Assembly (NCBI RefSeq): GCF_001427125.1
Contig: NZ_LMGK01000002.1
Location: 163,066 to 227,065, forward strand
Direction: 5' to 3'
Source of the DNA: Pseudomonas sp. Root562
Lineage (GTDB): Bacteria > Pseudomonadota > Gammaproteobacteria > Pseudomonadales > Pseudomonadaceae
DNA length: 64,000 nucleotides
Positions 34,010-44,027 of this stretch are shown here, piece after piece. A program made the translations under genes and the position numbers. Under the pieces are notes generated by a model, which was not told the DNA's origin, searched no databases, and saw only the letters and a program-made list of their open reading frames with translations. The stretch's first letter is position 1. Every line of letters begins with the position of its first letter.

Positions 34010-35643
34010 TTCGACACCGCCTGCATCCACTGGGTCTGATCGATTTCAATCAGGGTCGGGCCTTGGCGATCGGTGGCGGCACGCAGCGCACTACGTAATG
34101 GCTCGACACCGCTGACGGCCTCGGCAGCGCAACCCAGGGCCTTGGCCACGCCGATGAAGTCCGGGGTATAGATGTCGACACCCACCGGTTCGATGGCACG
34201 GTTGACCATGTATTTCTTGATCTCTTCGTAGCCCTGGTTATTCCACAGCAGCACGATCACTGGTGTGCGCGCTTCCACGGCGCTGGCCAGTTCCGGCAGG
34301 GTGAACTGCAGGCCACCGTCGCCGATCAGGCACACAACCGGCGGGCGGGCGCCGCTTTCAACGCTGCCACCGAGCCAGGCGCCAATCGCCGCCGGCAAGG
34401 CGTAACCGAGGGTGCCGTAGCCGGTGGACGAGTTGAACCAGCGACGCGGGCGTTCCGGGTTGAAGGTCAGGTTGCCGGTGTACACCGGCTGAGTGGAATC
34501 GCCAACGAACACGGCGTTGGGCAACTCCTGCAAAACGGTTTCGAGGAAACGCGTCTGGGCCAGGGTTGGTGCATCCCAGCTCGCGGCCAGCTCTTCACGC
34601 AAACGGGCGGCGCGAACCTGGCCCCAATCGTTACGGCGCTCGGCCAGGGATTTGTGCGACAGCGCGCTCAACAACGCTTGCGCGGCGTTGCGCGAGTCGG
34701 ACACCAGCGCAACGTGCGGCGGGTAATTGCGCACGGTCTGGTCCGGGTCGATATCGATACGCAGCAGCTTGCCGGGAATCTCGAAACCGCCAGCGAAGGT
34801 CACGTCATAGTCGGTTTCCGCCAGTTCGGTGCCGATGGCCAGCACCACGTCGGCCTCGGCGACCAGCGCGCGCGTGGCGACCAGGCTATGGGTCGAGCCG
34901 ATCAGCAATGGGTGCGCGGACTCAAGCATGCCTTTGGCGTTGATGGTCAGTGCCACCGGAGCGTCGAGCAACTCGGCCAGTTCAGTCAGCTCGGCAGCGG
35001 CATCGATGGCCCCGCCACCGGCGAGGATCAGTGGATGTTTGGCGCCGGCCAGCAACTCAGTCATGCGCGAAACGGCCGAAGGCGCAGCGCCGGCGCGGTC
35101 GATAGTGACCGGCAGGCTGCTGAGCAAGTCGTCGGCGTCTTCCACCAGGACGTCCAGCGGAATTTCAATGTGCACCGGGCGCGGACGGCCGGCCTGGAAC
35201 AGCGAAAAAGCGCGGGCCAGTACGCCCGGCAACTCGGCCGCCGACATCAGGGTGTGGGAGAACGCCGCTACACCGGCACACAATGCACCCTGGTTCGGCA
35301 GTTCGTGCAGCTTGCCGCGACCGCCGCCCAGTTGGCTGCGCGATTGCACGCTGGAGATCACCAGCATCGGAATCGAGTCGGCGTAAGCCTGGCCCATGGC
35401 GGTGGTAATGTTGGTCATGCCTGGGCCGGTGATGATGAAGCACACACCCGGTTTGCCGCTGGTGCGGGCGTAGCCGTCGGCCATGAAACCGGCGCCCTGC
35501 TCATGACGTGGTGTGACGTGGTTGATGCTCGAACGGGCCAGCCCGCGATACAGCTCCACGGTGTGAACGCCCGGAATGCCGAACACCTGCTCGACACCAT
35601 AATTCTCGAGTAACTTGACCAACACTTCGCCGCACGTCGCCAT
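34006..35643 (-). CDS. TPP-dependent enzyme, acetolactate-synthase/2-oxoacid decarboxylase-like
   Basis: A 545-residue enzyme of the acetolactate synthase-like group. The N-terminal PYR domain has FGIPGVHTVELYRGL and the catalytic Glu in RHEQGAGFMADGYAR. The C-terminal PP domain has the TPP/Mg motif GDGGLQFTLPELASA...NNQGY. It resembles AruI-type 5-guanidino-2-oxopentanoate (2-ketoarginine) decarboxylases as I remember them, and the overlapping aldehyde dehydrogenase gene fits a decarboxylase. No aminotransferase gene is present here, so the source of the oxo acid is open. It starts a minus-strand run that continues into the ABC importer. Confidence 0.88.
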   Translation of the reverse strand: MATCGEVLVKLLENYGVEQVFGIPGVHTVELYRGLARSSINHVTPRHEQGAGFMADGYARTSGKPGVCFIITGPGMTNITTAMGQAYADSIPMLVISSVQSRSQLGGGRGKLHELPNQGALCAGVAAFSHTLMSAAELPGVLARAFSLFQAGRPRPVHIEIPLDVLVEDADDLLSSLPVTIDRAGAAPSAVSRMTELLAGAKHPLILAGGGAIDAAAELTELAELLDAPVALTINAKGMLESAHPLLIGSTHSLVATRALVAEADVVLAIGTELAETDYDVTFAGGFEIPGKLLRIDIDPDQTVRNYPPHVALVSDSRNAAQALLSALSHKSLAERRNDWGQVRAARLREELAASWDAPTLAQTRFLETVLQELPNAVFVGDSTQPVYTGNLTFNPERPRRWFNSSTGYGTLGYALPAAIGAWLGGSVESGARPPVVCLIGDGGLQFTLPELASAVEARTPVIVLLWNNQGYEEIKKYMVNRAIEPVGVDIYTPDFIGVAKALGCAAEAVSGVEPLRSALRAATDRQGPTLIEIDQTQWMQAVSK

Positions 35644-35804
35644 GTGAATTGCCCTTCTTGTTCGATTTGAGACGCCGGGCCTGCGCTGTGTTTATGATGG
35701 ATTCGCAGGTCCAGGGATGGCCTCATTGGAACGGGCGACACATAGCCGCAACAATGGATAAAAAATCATACTAGCCATGTCCTCACGTCATACCTTGGAT
35801 CTCA

Positions 35805-36686
35805 ATGAAACGACTGCCTCCCCTGCCGGCGCTGCATACTTTTCTGATTACCGCGCAGTGCTGCAACTTCACCCGGACTGCCGAACAGCTGCACATCACC
35901 CAAGGAGCGGTAAGCCGACAGATCGCCGGGCTGGAAGATTTTCTCGGTTATGAATTGTTTATCCGCCAGGCGCGAGGCCTGAGCCTGACAGCCGAAGGAA
36001 GGGAGTGGCTGCCACGGGTGCAGCAGATTTTCGGATTGATCGACGAGGCCGTTGAGCAGATCGGCGAGAAGCGTGAAACCCTGCAACTCAAGGCGCCGAC
36101 GTGCGTCATGCGCTGGTTGTTGCCGCGCCTGTTGCAATGGCAAAAGGAACGCCCGGATGTCCCCGTGGAGCTGACCACCACGATCAAGCACGGTGTGGAC
36201 TTTCACCGCGAGCAATTCGATGCGGCGGTCATGTACGGCACACCACCAGACACTGCTCTGATGTCGCAGAAACTGTTCGACGAGCAACTGACACCGGTCT
36301 GTTCCAAGCCCATGCTCGAAGGGCCGATACCGCTGCAGACTCCGGCCGATTTGCAACAGCATCTGCTGCTACACCCCACACGCGATGAGCGGGACTGGAA
36401 GGCCTGGTTGAAAGCAGCGGATGTGAAACTGAGCAATGTCGGCAAGGGCCAGCACTTCGAGACCCTTGATCTGGCGATGTCGATGGCATCCCAGGGAACG
36501 GGGGTGGCGATTGGCGATTGGTCGTTGATCGGCGACGACCTGGATGCCGGACGACTGGTCATGCCATTCGAATTGAAGGTGACGACGGGACTGGCGTATT
36601 ACCTGGTATTCCCGGAAAAACCAGAACCTTCACCGAAGTTGCGGGAATTGATGGGCTGGTTGGTGGAGCAGGCGCAGTCGCGATAA
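35805..36686 (+). CDS. LysR-family regulator divergent from the TPP/ALDH/ABC genes
   Basis: A 293-residue LysR regulator of the GcvA-like branch. The N-terminal winged helix reads LHTFLITAQCCNFTRTAEQLHITQGAVSRQIAGLEDFLGYELFIR; the rest is a substrate-binding-like effector domain. It starts 161 bp from the divergent TPP-enzyme gene, the classical arrangement for a LysR protein that controls its neighbour and itself. The effector is probably an intermediate of the pathway. Confidence 0.92.
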   Translation: MKRLPPLPALHTFLITAQCCNFTRTAEQLHITQGAVSRQIAGLEDFLGYELFIRQARGLSLTAEGREWLPRVQQIFGLIDEAVEQIGEKRETLQLKAPTCVMRWLLPRLLQWQKERPDVPVELTTTIKHGVDFHREQFDAAVMYGTPPDTALMSQKLFDEQLTPVCSKPMLEGPIPLQTPADLQQHLLLHPTRDERDWKAWLKAADVKLSNVGKGQHFETLDLAMSMASQGTGVAIGDWSLIGDDLDAGRLVMPFELKVTTGLAYYLVFPEKPEPSPKLRELMGWLVEQAQSR

Positions 36687-36707
36687 AACCCGAAATCCAT
36701 CACTGCC

Positions 36708-36735
36708 CCTGTAGGAGCGAGCCGGCTCCCACAGG
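36708..36735. repeat. Single REP palindrome
   Basis: CCTGTAGGAGCGAGCCGGCTCCCACAGG-type self-palindrome, about 28 bp, in the gap between the LysR gene and the small membrane-protein gene. Nothing else is evident in 36687-36878. Confidence 0.8.
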
Positions 36736-36878
36736 GTTCAGGGATTCTCACAAGGTCACAGGGGTTCATCAGTGTTCTGAATATCGGATCAAATGCACAG
36801 CCTGTCTGGCTGGCAACTCATCCGCGCTGACCTATGCTCAAGGTAATACCGCAGGGTATTCGTTCAGAGGTCAACGCC

Positions 36879-37055
36879 ATGAACATCAAAACAAGAAGGT
36901 ACCTGGCCATTTTCATCACCTGCGCGGTCACGCTCGGGTTGTATGGCGCAGCAGCCTGGCGCGTGGAGCAGTTGCGCAATCTGCCCCGTGAGTACGCCAG
37001 CTGCAATTTCGAGCGTTGCATTCCCCACAACGCGACCCTCAACGCCCTTCGATAG
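36879..37055 (+). CDS. Small single-span membrane protein (58 aa)
   Basis: A 58-residue protein with one N-terminal membrane span (RRYLAIFITCAVTLGLYGAAAW) that can act as an anchor, then a short periplasmic tail with two Cys in YASCNFERCIPHNATL. The two Cys, six residues apart, could form a disulfide. The ATG at 36879 has AGAGG 8 nt upstream. It is convergent with pobR. I do not recognise a named family. Confidence 0.68.
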   Translation: MNIKTRRYLAIFITCAVTLGLYGAAAWRVEQLRNLPREYASCNFERCIPHNATLNALR

Positions 37056-37063
37056 CCAAGGCG

Positions 37064-37960
37064 TCAGGCCTCGTTGTCCTGATCGGCCTTCAAGCGGTCG
37101 CGGAAGGCCTTTGGCGAGATTCCCACCCGACGCCGGAACAGGCGCGTGAAGTTGGTCGGATCTGAAAATCCCAACACGTCGGACATTTCATAGATGGTCA
37201 TGCTGGTGTAGGTCAGCAAGCGCTTGGCCTCCAGCAATTGCCGCTCATGCATGATCTGCAATGCCGGCTGCCCGGCCAGCTCACGGCACGTGCCGTTGAG
37301 ATGGGAAACGGAAATCCCCAGGCGATGGGCCAGGTCCTCGACCTTGACGTGCTGGCGATAGGTCTCTTCCACCAGTTGGATGTAACCGTTGAGGTACTCG
37401 CGGGCACGCTGCGGCCGTTGGCTGGCTGAATGACGCTGGATCACCTGGCGGCTGACCCACACCATGATCACACTGACCAGCGAATGCATCAGCATTTCCC
37501 GCGCCGGTTGATGGCTGGTGTACTCATTCTGCAACGCACTGAACAGACTGTTGAGGTACTCACCGTCCTGCCCCGCAGGATAGCTTTCCGCTTGGGCCAA
37601 GGCGTTCACCGAATGCCCCAGTTGCTGCTGCAAATGGGCGATCAACGGCGCGGCAAGCGTGACCACAAAGCCTTCGACATCCTCGGAAAAACGGAAGCCG
37701 TGCACCGACAGTGGTGGCAGGATCTGGATAGCCGGTTCGCTCAGTTGAGTACGTTTACCTTCGATTTCAAGCTCTGCCTGACCTTTGAATACGAAGAGCA
37801 ACTGGCATAAATCGGCATGGCGATGCGGTTTGATTTCCCATTGATGTTCGCGGCTGCGTTTGGAAATAGTCTCACAGTGCAGCAAGTCGGGGGTCGGCCA
37901 ATCCAGGCTTTCACCGTAGAGCTTGAACACTGGAATCGAAGGCAGGTCAGGCTTGTTCAT
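37064..37960 (-). CDS. pobR: 4-Hydroxybenzoate-responsive AraC regulator
   Basis: A 298-residue AraC-type activator of pobA. The N-terminal cupin has HRHADLCQLLFVFKGQAELEIEG; the C-terminal domain has VEDLAHRLGISVSHLNGTCRELAG and YEMSDVLGFSDPTNFTRLFRRRVG. The N-terminus NKPDLPSIPVFKLYGE is what I remember for Pseudomonas PobR. The Shine-Dalgarno is weak; a GTG 15 codons upstream is a poorer alternative. It is divergent from pobA, with a 180-bp gap that should hold the operator. Confidence 0.9.
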   Translation of the reverse strand: MNKPDLPSIPVFKLYGESLDWPTPDLLHCETISKRSREHQWEIKPHRHADLCQLLFVFKGQAELEIEGKRTQLSEPAIQILPPLSVHGFRFSEDVEGFVVTLAAPLIAHLQQQLGHSVNALAQAESYPAGQDGEYLNSLFSALQNEYTSHQPAREMLMHSLVSVIMVWVSRQVIQRHSASQRPQRAREYLNGYIQLVEETYRQHVKVEDLAHRLGISVSHLNGTCRELAGQPALQIMHERQLLEAKRLLTYTSMTIYEMSDVLGFSDPTNFTRLFRRRVGISPKAFRDRLKADQDNEA

Positions 37961-39334
<1,374 letters not shown>

Positions 39335-39413
39335 GCTGCTATCGATTTAAACTGGCGAGCACTCACCCGCTCGCCATGCCTCTGCGGGTCAATCACTGCC
39401 CGCAGGTTTTCCC

Positions 39414-40931
39414 GTGACCCATCTCAACCAGCCTGAAATGCCCAAACCGGCGATCCGCAGTGTGCTGATCGCCCTGATGCTGGCAATTTTTCTGGGGGCG
39501 CTGGACCAGACCATCGTTGCGGTATCGATGCCGGCCATTTCCGCGCAATTCAAGGATGTCAGCCTGCTGGCGTGGGTGATTTCCGGCTATATGGTGGCGA
39601 TGACCGTGGCGGTGCCGATCTACGGCAAACTCGGGGATCTGTACGGGCGGCGCAAGTTGATGCTGTTCGGCATGGGCCTGTTCACCCTGGCATCATTGTT
39701 TTGCGGCATGGCCCAGAGCATGGAGCAACTGGTGTTGGCGCGGATTTTCCAGGGCATCGGCGCCGGCGGAATGATCTCGGTGAGCCAGGCGATCATCGGC
39801 GACATCGTGCCACCGCGCGAACGCGGTCGCTATCAGGGTTACTTCAGCAGCATGTATGCGGTGGCCAGCGTCGCCGGCCCCGTGCTCGGCGGCTACATGA
39901 CGGAGTATTTGTCCTGGCGCTGGGTGTTCCTGATCAACCTGCCATTGGGCCTCGGTGCGTGGCTGGTGGCCAATCGCACACTGCTCGGCCTGCCGATTCC
40001 GCAACGCAAACCCATCATCGATTACCTCGGTACTGTGCTGATGATCATTGGCCTGACGGCGTTATTACTGGGGATCACCCAGGTCGGCCAGGGCCATTCA
40101 TGGCGTAGCGCCGAGGTGTTGGGGTTACTGGCTTGCTCAGTGCTGGTGCTGGGGTTGTTTGTGATGCATGAACGACGGGCACGGGAGCCGCTATTGCCCA
40201 TGCATTTGTTCGCCAACCGCAATGCGGTTCTGTGTTGGTGCACGATTTTCTTCACCAGTTTCCAGGCGATCTCGTTGATCGTGCTGATGCCGCTGCGTTT
40301 CCAGAGCGTCACCGGTGCCGGCGCAGACAGCGCCGCGCTGCACCTGCTGCCGCTGGCGATGGGCTTGCCGATTGGTGCCTATTTCGCCGGTCGCAGGACC
40401 TCAATCACGGGCCGCTATAAACCCATGATCCTCGCTGGCGCCGTGCTGATGCCGATTTCGATTCTGGGCATGGCCTTCAGTCCGCCTCAAGCGTTCGTGC
40501 TGAGCAGCCTGTGCATGCTGTTCAGCGGGATCGCCTCGGGCATGCAGTTTCCGACTTCGCTGGTGGGCACCCAAAACTCGGTGGAACAACGGGACATCGG
40601 CGTAGCGACCAGCACCACCAACCTGTTTCGCTCGCTTGGGGGCGCGGTGGGCGTGGCCATGATGTCGGCACTGCTGCTGGCGCTGCTGCAGGATTCAAGC
40701 TTCGCGCACCTGGCCGGGTCGGCGCTGATTGCCGAAGGGCATTCCGGCAACGTACTGCTGGACGGTCTGAACGCGGCGCCGGGGGATGCGCAGGACGCAT
40801 TGCGTGCCGAACTGCTGTTGACCTTCCGCCACTTGCTGATGGTCAGCGCTGCCGTGTCGCTGCTGGGGTTGGCAGCGGCAATCGCCATGCCGAACAAGTT
40901 GTTGCGGGGCAGGGAAGACAAGGTTCGTTAA
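39414..40931 (+). CDS. MFS drug/metabolite exporter (DHA2, 14-span type)
   Basis: A 505-residue MFS transporter of the EmrB/QacA group. It has about 14 spans, LGALDQTIVAVSMPAI in span 1 (motif D1), GKLGDLYGRRKLML in loop 2-3 and a motif C-like AGPVLGGYMTEYLSWRWVFLINLP. The start is GTG with AGG 8 nt upstream. It is 79 bp after pobA; a short stem GGCGAGC/GCTCGCC without T-run lies in the gap. It may export aromatic compounds or drugs; a link to pobA is only positional. Confidence 0.88.
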   Translation: MTHLNQPEMPKPAIRSVLIALMLAIFLGALDQTIVAVSMPAISAQFKDVSLLAWVISGYMVAMTVAVPIYGKLGDLYGRRKLMLFGMGLFTLASLFCGMAQSMEQLVLARIFQGIGAGGMISVSQAIIGDIVPPRERGRYQGYFSSMYAVASVAGPVLGGYMTEYLSWRWVFLINLPLGLGAWLVANRTLLGLPIPQRKPIIDYLGTVLMIIGLTALLLGITQVGQGHSWRSAEVLGLLACSVLVLGLFVMHERRAREPLLPMHLFANRNAVLCWCTIFFTSFQAISLIVLMPLRFQSVTGAGADSAALHLLPLAMGLPIGAYFAGRRTSITGRYKPMILAGAVLMPISILGMAFSPPQAFVLSSLCMLFSGIASGMQFPTSLVGTQNSVEQRDIGVATSTTNLFRSLGGAVGVAMMSALLLALLQDSSFAHLAGSALIAEGHSGNVLLDGLNAAPGDAQDALRAELLLTFRHLLMVSAAVSLLGLAAAIAMPNKLLRGREDKVR

Positions 40932-40934
40932 ATG

Positions 40935-41037
40935 CCTGTAGGAGCGAGCCTGCTCGCGAAAAAAGCCAAGAACGCCGCAGGGCATCCGGGTTCGCGCGAT
41001 ATCGTTCACCACCTTCACGAGCAAGCTCGCTCCTACA
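40935..41037. repeat. REP/BIME inverted pair
   Basis: CTGTAGGAGCGAGCCTGCTC on the left and GAGCAAGCTCGCTCCTACA on the right (one mismatch), between convergent genes. Confidence 0.9.
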
Positions 41038-41043
41038 TACACA

Positions 41044-41892
41044 TCATGGGCTGTAATACCCGACAGCCACCAGAAAATGTCCGACCTTCTTCAGGTAGGC
41101 GTGCTTGTCCTCGATCTTGCCAGTCACCGGGTTTTTCCAGCGATATTCGTATTCGCCATAATCCTGCTTGGCCATGAGCGCCAGGATCGGTTCTCCCACG
41201 GGTTTGCCTTCAGGGTCCTTGATTTTGCTGAAATCGGTGTTGATCAAGCGCAGGTTGGTGCCGTGGGCGACATAACGCTGGGTATCCAGATCGACGACGA
41301 ACACATACAGGTCATCCTGCAGGTATCCGCCCTTGAGGGAATTGATCGCCGTCAGTGTGCCCTTCTCGTCCTTGGCCAGGTCGGTTGCCGCTTTGTTCAG
41401 CAAGGCCATGGCCTGTTCCGCTGACGCCCGTGGCAGGTAGTAACCCACCGCGAGAATCCGCTGGCCGACTCGCTGGTAATACACGTGTTTGCGCTCGACC
41501 TTGCCGTCGGCCCAGTTCTGCCAACGATATTCCGCCTGTTGAATACCATTGCCTTCCGGCACCTTGAGGGCTTCCTTGAAGGCTGTCTGCAACTCCGGCC
41601 CAAGCGTTTCCGAGACATCGCGGCCAATCAGGGCCGAAGACGGACCGCCGCTGGCGAGCATCACGCCTTTGGTGTCCAGGACGAACACATAACGGTCTTT
41701 ATCGACGAACTCACCTTGACGGCTGAACGCCGCAAAGGCCTTGTCACCGTTCTCGTGGTAATAGGCCAAGGCTTTTTCCAGCAAGGCGATGGCGGCCTTG
41801 CTGTCGTCCTTTTCTGTTCCGGCCGCTTGCGCCTGAGCCAGGCCCAGCACAAACATGAAGCACAGCACGGCGAACCTTTGCACAAACCCCAT
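41044..41892 (-). CDS. Exported double-Cache domain protein
   Basis: A 282-residue periplasmic protein. The signal peptide GFVQRFAVLCFMFVLGLAQAQA is followed by two similar single-Cache units: unit 1 with DRYVFVLDTKGVMLASG, YRWQNWADGKVERKHVYYQRVGQRILAVGYYLP, and unit 2 with DLYVFVVDLDTQRYVAHG, YRWKNPVTGKIEDKHAYLKKVGHFLVAVGYYSP. There is no membrane span or signalling domain after them, so it is a free ligand-binding module rather than a receptor. GAGGG lies 8 nt before the ATG. Its partner is unknown. Confidence 0.88.
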   Translation of the reverse strand: MGFVQRFAVLCFMFVLGLAQAQAAGTEKDDSKAAIALLEKALAYYHENGDKAFAAFSRQGEFVDKDRYVFVLDTKGVMLASGGPSSALIGRDVSETLGPELQTAFKEALKVPEGNGIQQAEYRWQNWADGKVERKHVYYQRVGQRILAVGYYLPRASAEQAMALLNKAATDLAKDEKGTLTAINSLKGGYLQDDLYVFVVDLDTQRYVAHGTNLRLINTDFSKIKDPEGKPVGEPILALMAKQDYGEYEYRWKNPVTGKIEDKHAYLKKVGHFLVAVGYYSP

Positions 41893-42015
41893 TGCGCATC
41901 CCTCGTTCCTGTTGATGTTTCAAGAGCGTAGACGGCTATCGGGCATGTATGGATATTCAGCGGACCGCAGTGTGTAAGGAAATCATTCCCGGTCTGCCCG
42001 GGAACGGTTCATGGC

Positions 42016-42885
42016 TTATTGTCGGGCGCGCAATTGCTGTTGCAGGTTCTGGATCTGCGCTTGCAGTGTGTTGATGTTGCGGGTGACCTGGGTGCGGAAA
42101 GCATCGAATTCCGCTGTATTGGTCGAGCCTTGCGCCGGGCGGTTGTCCTGCTGACTCTTGAGCACGATGATGTCCTGTTCCAGGCTCTCGATGGCGGCGT
42201 TCGGGTTGCCTTGCTTTTTCAATGCAGTGATATCGGCGCCGATACTTTTCAGCTGGGCTTCGAATTGCCCCGTGTCAGCCGTGGCGCTCTTCAGCGCGGC
42301 CACGTCGCCGATCAAGACTTTGACCTGGGCTTGCAATTGCGTGTTGACGGTCTGGTGCTCAGCGCTTTGGGTGGTGATCTGCGCCAGACGCTTGTCCAGA
42401 TCGCTGGTTTGCGCGGTCATCTGCGCCAGACGCTTGTCCAGGTCCGAGGTTTGACCGACCACGCCTTGTTGCTGCTTGCTCTGATCCTGCAACTTGCTCT
42501 CCAGCTGCTTGATTTGCAGCTTCAAGGCTTCGCTGTCGGAGGTGACGTTGGTCTGACTGGCGACCACTTTGCCGGAAATGTCCTGCAGGCGCCCTGCCGC
42601 TTCCTCACTGATGCGCGCGAAACTTTCCTGGGTGGCCACCAGTTGCTGCTCCATCAGCGAAATCTGCTGGAAGCTCCACCAGGCCAGGCCCGCGAAGGCA
42701 AAGAACAAGGCGCCCACCAGTGCCCACAACGGGCCGGTACTTGCTGCCTTGACCTTGACCACGGGCGGTGTGCGCGAATGTACCGAGGTGCGGGGGGTGG
42801 CTGGAAAATCATCGTCATCGAGGACGCCTGCACGCAGGCTCGGTACATCATCGAAGTCGTCGTTGGCATCGTTACGCATGGACAT
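42016..42885 (-). CDS. Coiled-coil inner-membrane protein with 14-residue tandem repeat
   Basis: A 289-residue protein. A short acidic cytoplasmic head (DDFDDVPSLRAGVLDDDDFPATP) precedes one membrane span near residues 52-72 (LWALVGALFFAFAGLAWWSF). A long coiled coil follows to the C-terminus, ending LQAQIQNLQQQLRARQ. An internal tandem duplication TSDLDKRLAQMTAQ / TSDLDKRLAQITTQ is seen near residues 145-172. The ATG at 42885 has AGG 8 nt upstream. Type II topology puts the coiled coil in the periplasm. I recall an uncharacterised counterpart in P. aeruginosa beside the same dehydrogenase gene. Confidence 0.8.
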   Translation of the reverse strand: MSMRNDANDDFDDVPSLRAGVLDDDDFPATPRTSVHSRTPPVVKVKAASTGPLWALVGALFFAFAGLAWWSFQQISLMEQQLVATQESFARISEEAAGRLQDISGKVVASQTNVTSDSEALKLQIKQLESKLQDQSKQQQGVVGQTSDLDKRLAQMTAQTSDLDKRLAQITTQSAEHQTVNTQLQAQVKVLIGDVAALKSATADTGQFEAQLKSIGADITALKKQGNPNAAIESLEQDIIVLKSQQDNRPAQGSTNTAEFDAFRTQVTRNINTLQAQIQNLQQQLRARQ

Positions 42886-42974
42886 TGAGTCAACCTTTGT
42901 GAAACGCAATGGCGTGGATGCGGCGAGTATAACCCCCACTGCCGCACCGATTGACCCTCAACACCGTAGCGGGT

Positions 42975-43973
42975 TCAGTGTGTGCGGATGTCCTGGGCTT
43001 TCCACCAGCCGCAGAATTCATCAAGGGCAGTCCACAGGCTGACCTTCGGGTCGTAATCCAGATAATGCCGGGCGCGACTGATGTCCAGGGTGAAATTTTT
43101 CTTCATCACTTGCATGCCCAGCCGCGACAAGGTCGGCTCGGGGCGGCCTGGCCATAACTTGCATACGCCTTCGTTCAGCGCCGCAACGCTGTAGGCCAAA
43201 CCGTAGGAACGGTAGCGCGTAACCTGTGGGACTTCCATTTTGCGCATGACGTAATTGACCACATCCCACAGGGGCACCGGCGCGCCGTTGCTGATGTTGT
43301 AGACCTTGCCCAGGGCCGAGCCCCCGGCCAGCAAACTGCTGAGCAACGCTTCGTTGAGGTTTTGCACACTGGTGAAGTCAGCCACGTTCAGACCGTTGCC
43401 AATAATCGCCAGACGTCCCTTGCGCTGCATTTTCAACAGGCGCGGAAAGATGCTCATGTCACCGGCACCGGTGACGAAACGCGGGCGCAGCGCCACGGTT
43501 TCGAGGCCGAATTCCTGGGCGCCGAACACCTTTTGCTCAGCCAGGTATTTGGTGGCGGCATACGGATGTTTGAAGCGTTTGGGCACTTGTTCTTCGGTCA
43601 AACCCAAATGATCGCGACCATCGAAGTAGATCGATGGCGACGACAAGTGCACCAGGCGTCTTACCCGTTGTTTAAGGCAGGCCTCGACCACATTTTCGGT
43701 AACCTGGACATTGCCTTGGTGAAAGTCCTGATAACGTCCCCACACACCGACGGCGCCGGCGCAATGCACCACGGCTTCAACGTCGGCGCACAGCTCCCGG
43801 GTCAATTGCGGATCGCCGAGATCACCCTGGATGAACTCGGCGCCACGGTGCACCAGATGCTCCACACCCTCGGCCCGGCGACCGTTGACCCGCACGTCCA
43901 GGCCCTGCTCCAGGGCGAAACGCGCAAAGCGCCCGCCAATGAAGCCGCTTGCGCCGGTGACCAGAATCTTCAT
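42975..43973 (-). CDS. NAD-dependent epimerase/dehydratase-like (3-beta-HSD type SDR)
   Basis: A 332-residue extended short-chain dehydrogenase. The NAD motif is KILVTGASGFIGG; the catalytic region has VHLSSPSIYFDG and the YxxxK pair in YAATKYLAEQ. Regions such as ALRPRFVTGAGD and NISNGAPVPLWDVVNYVM match the 3-beta-hydroxysteroid dehydrogenase/epimerase branch. Its product lies 89 bp upstream of the coiled-coil protein gene and could be co-transcribed. The substrate is not evident. Confidence 0.87.
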   Translation of the reverse strand: MKILVTGASGFIGGRFARFALEQGLDVRVNGRRAEGVEHLVHRGAEFIQGDLGDPQLTRELCADVEAVVHCAGAVGVWGRYQDFHQGNVQVTENVVEACLKQRVRRLVHLSSPSIYFDGRDHLGLTEEQVPKRFKHPYAATKYLAEQKVFGAQEFGLETVALRPRFVTGAGDMSIFPRLLKMQRKGRLAIIGNGLNVADFTSVQNLNEALLSSLLAGGSALGKVYNISNGAPVPLWDVVNYVMRKMEVPQVTRYRSYGLAYSVAALNEGVCKLWPGRPEPTLSRLGMQVMKKNFTLDISRARHYLDYDPKVSLWTALDEFCGWWKAQDIRTH

Positions 43974-44027
43974 GTATTGCTCCGAATATTTCGTTTTGCG
44001 TATTGCGTGAAGTCTTGACGTTGAACG

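Noticed and set aside
34006..35643. Naming the TPP enzyme aruI outright
   Set aside because: Motifs fit AruI-like and other acetolactate-synthase-like enzymes equally, and arginine-transaminase genes are absent here, so no symbol was given.
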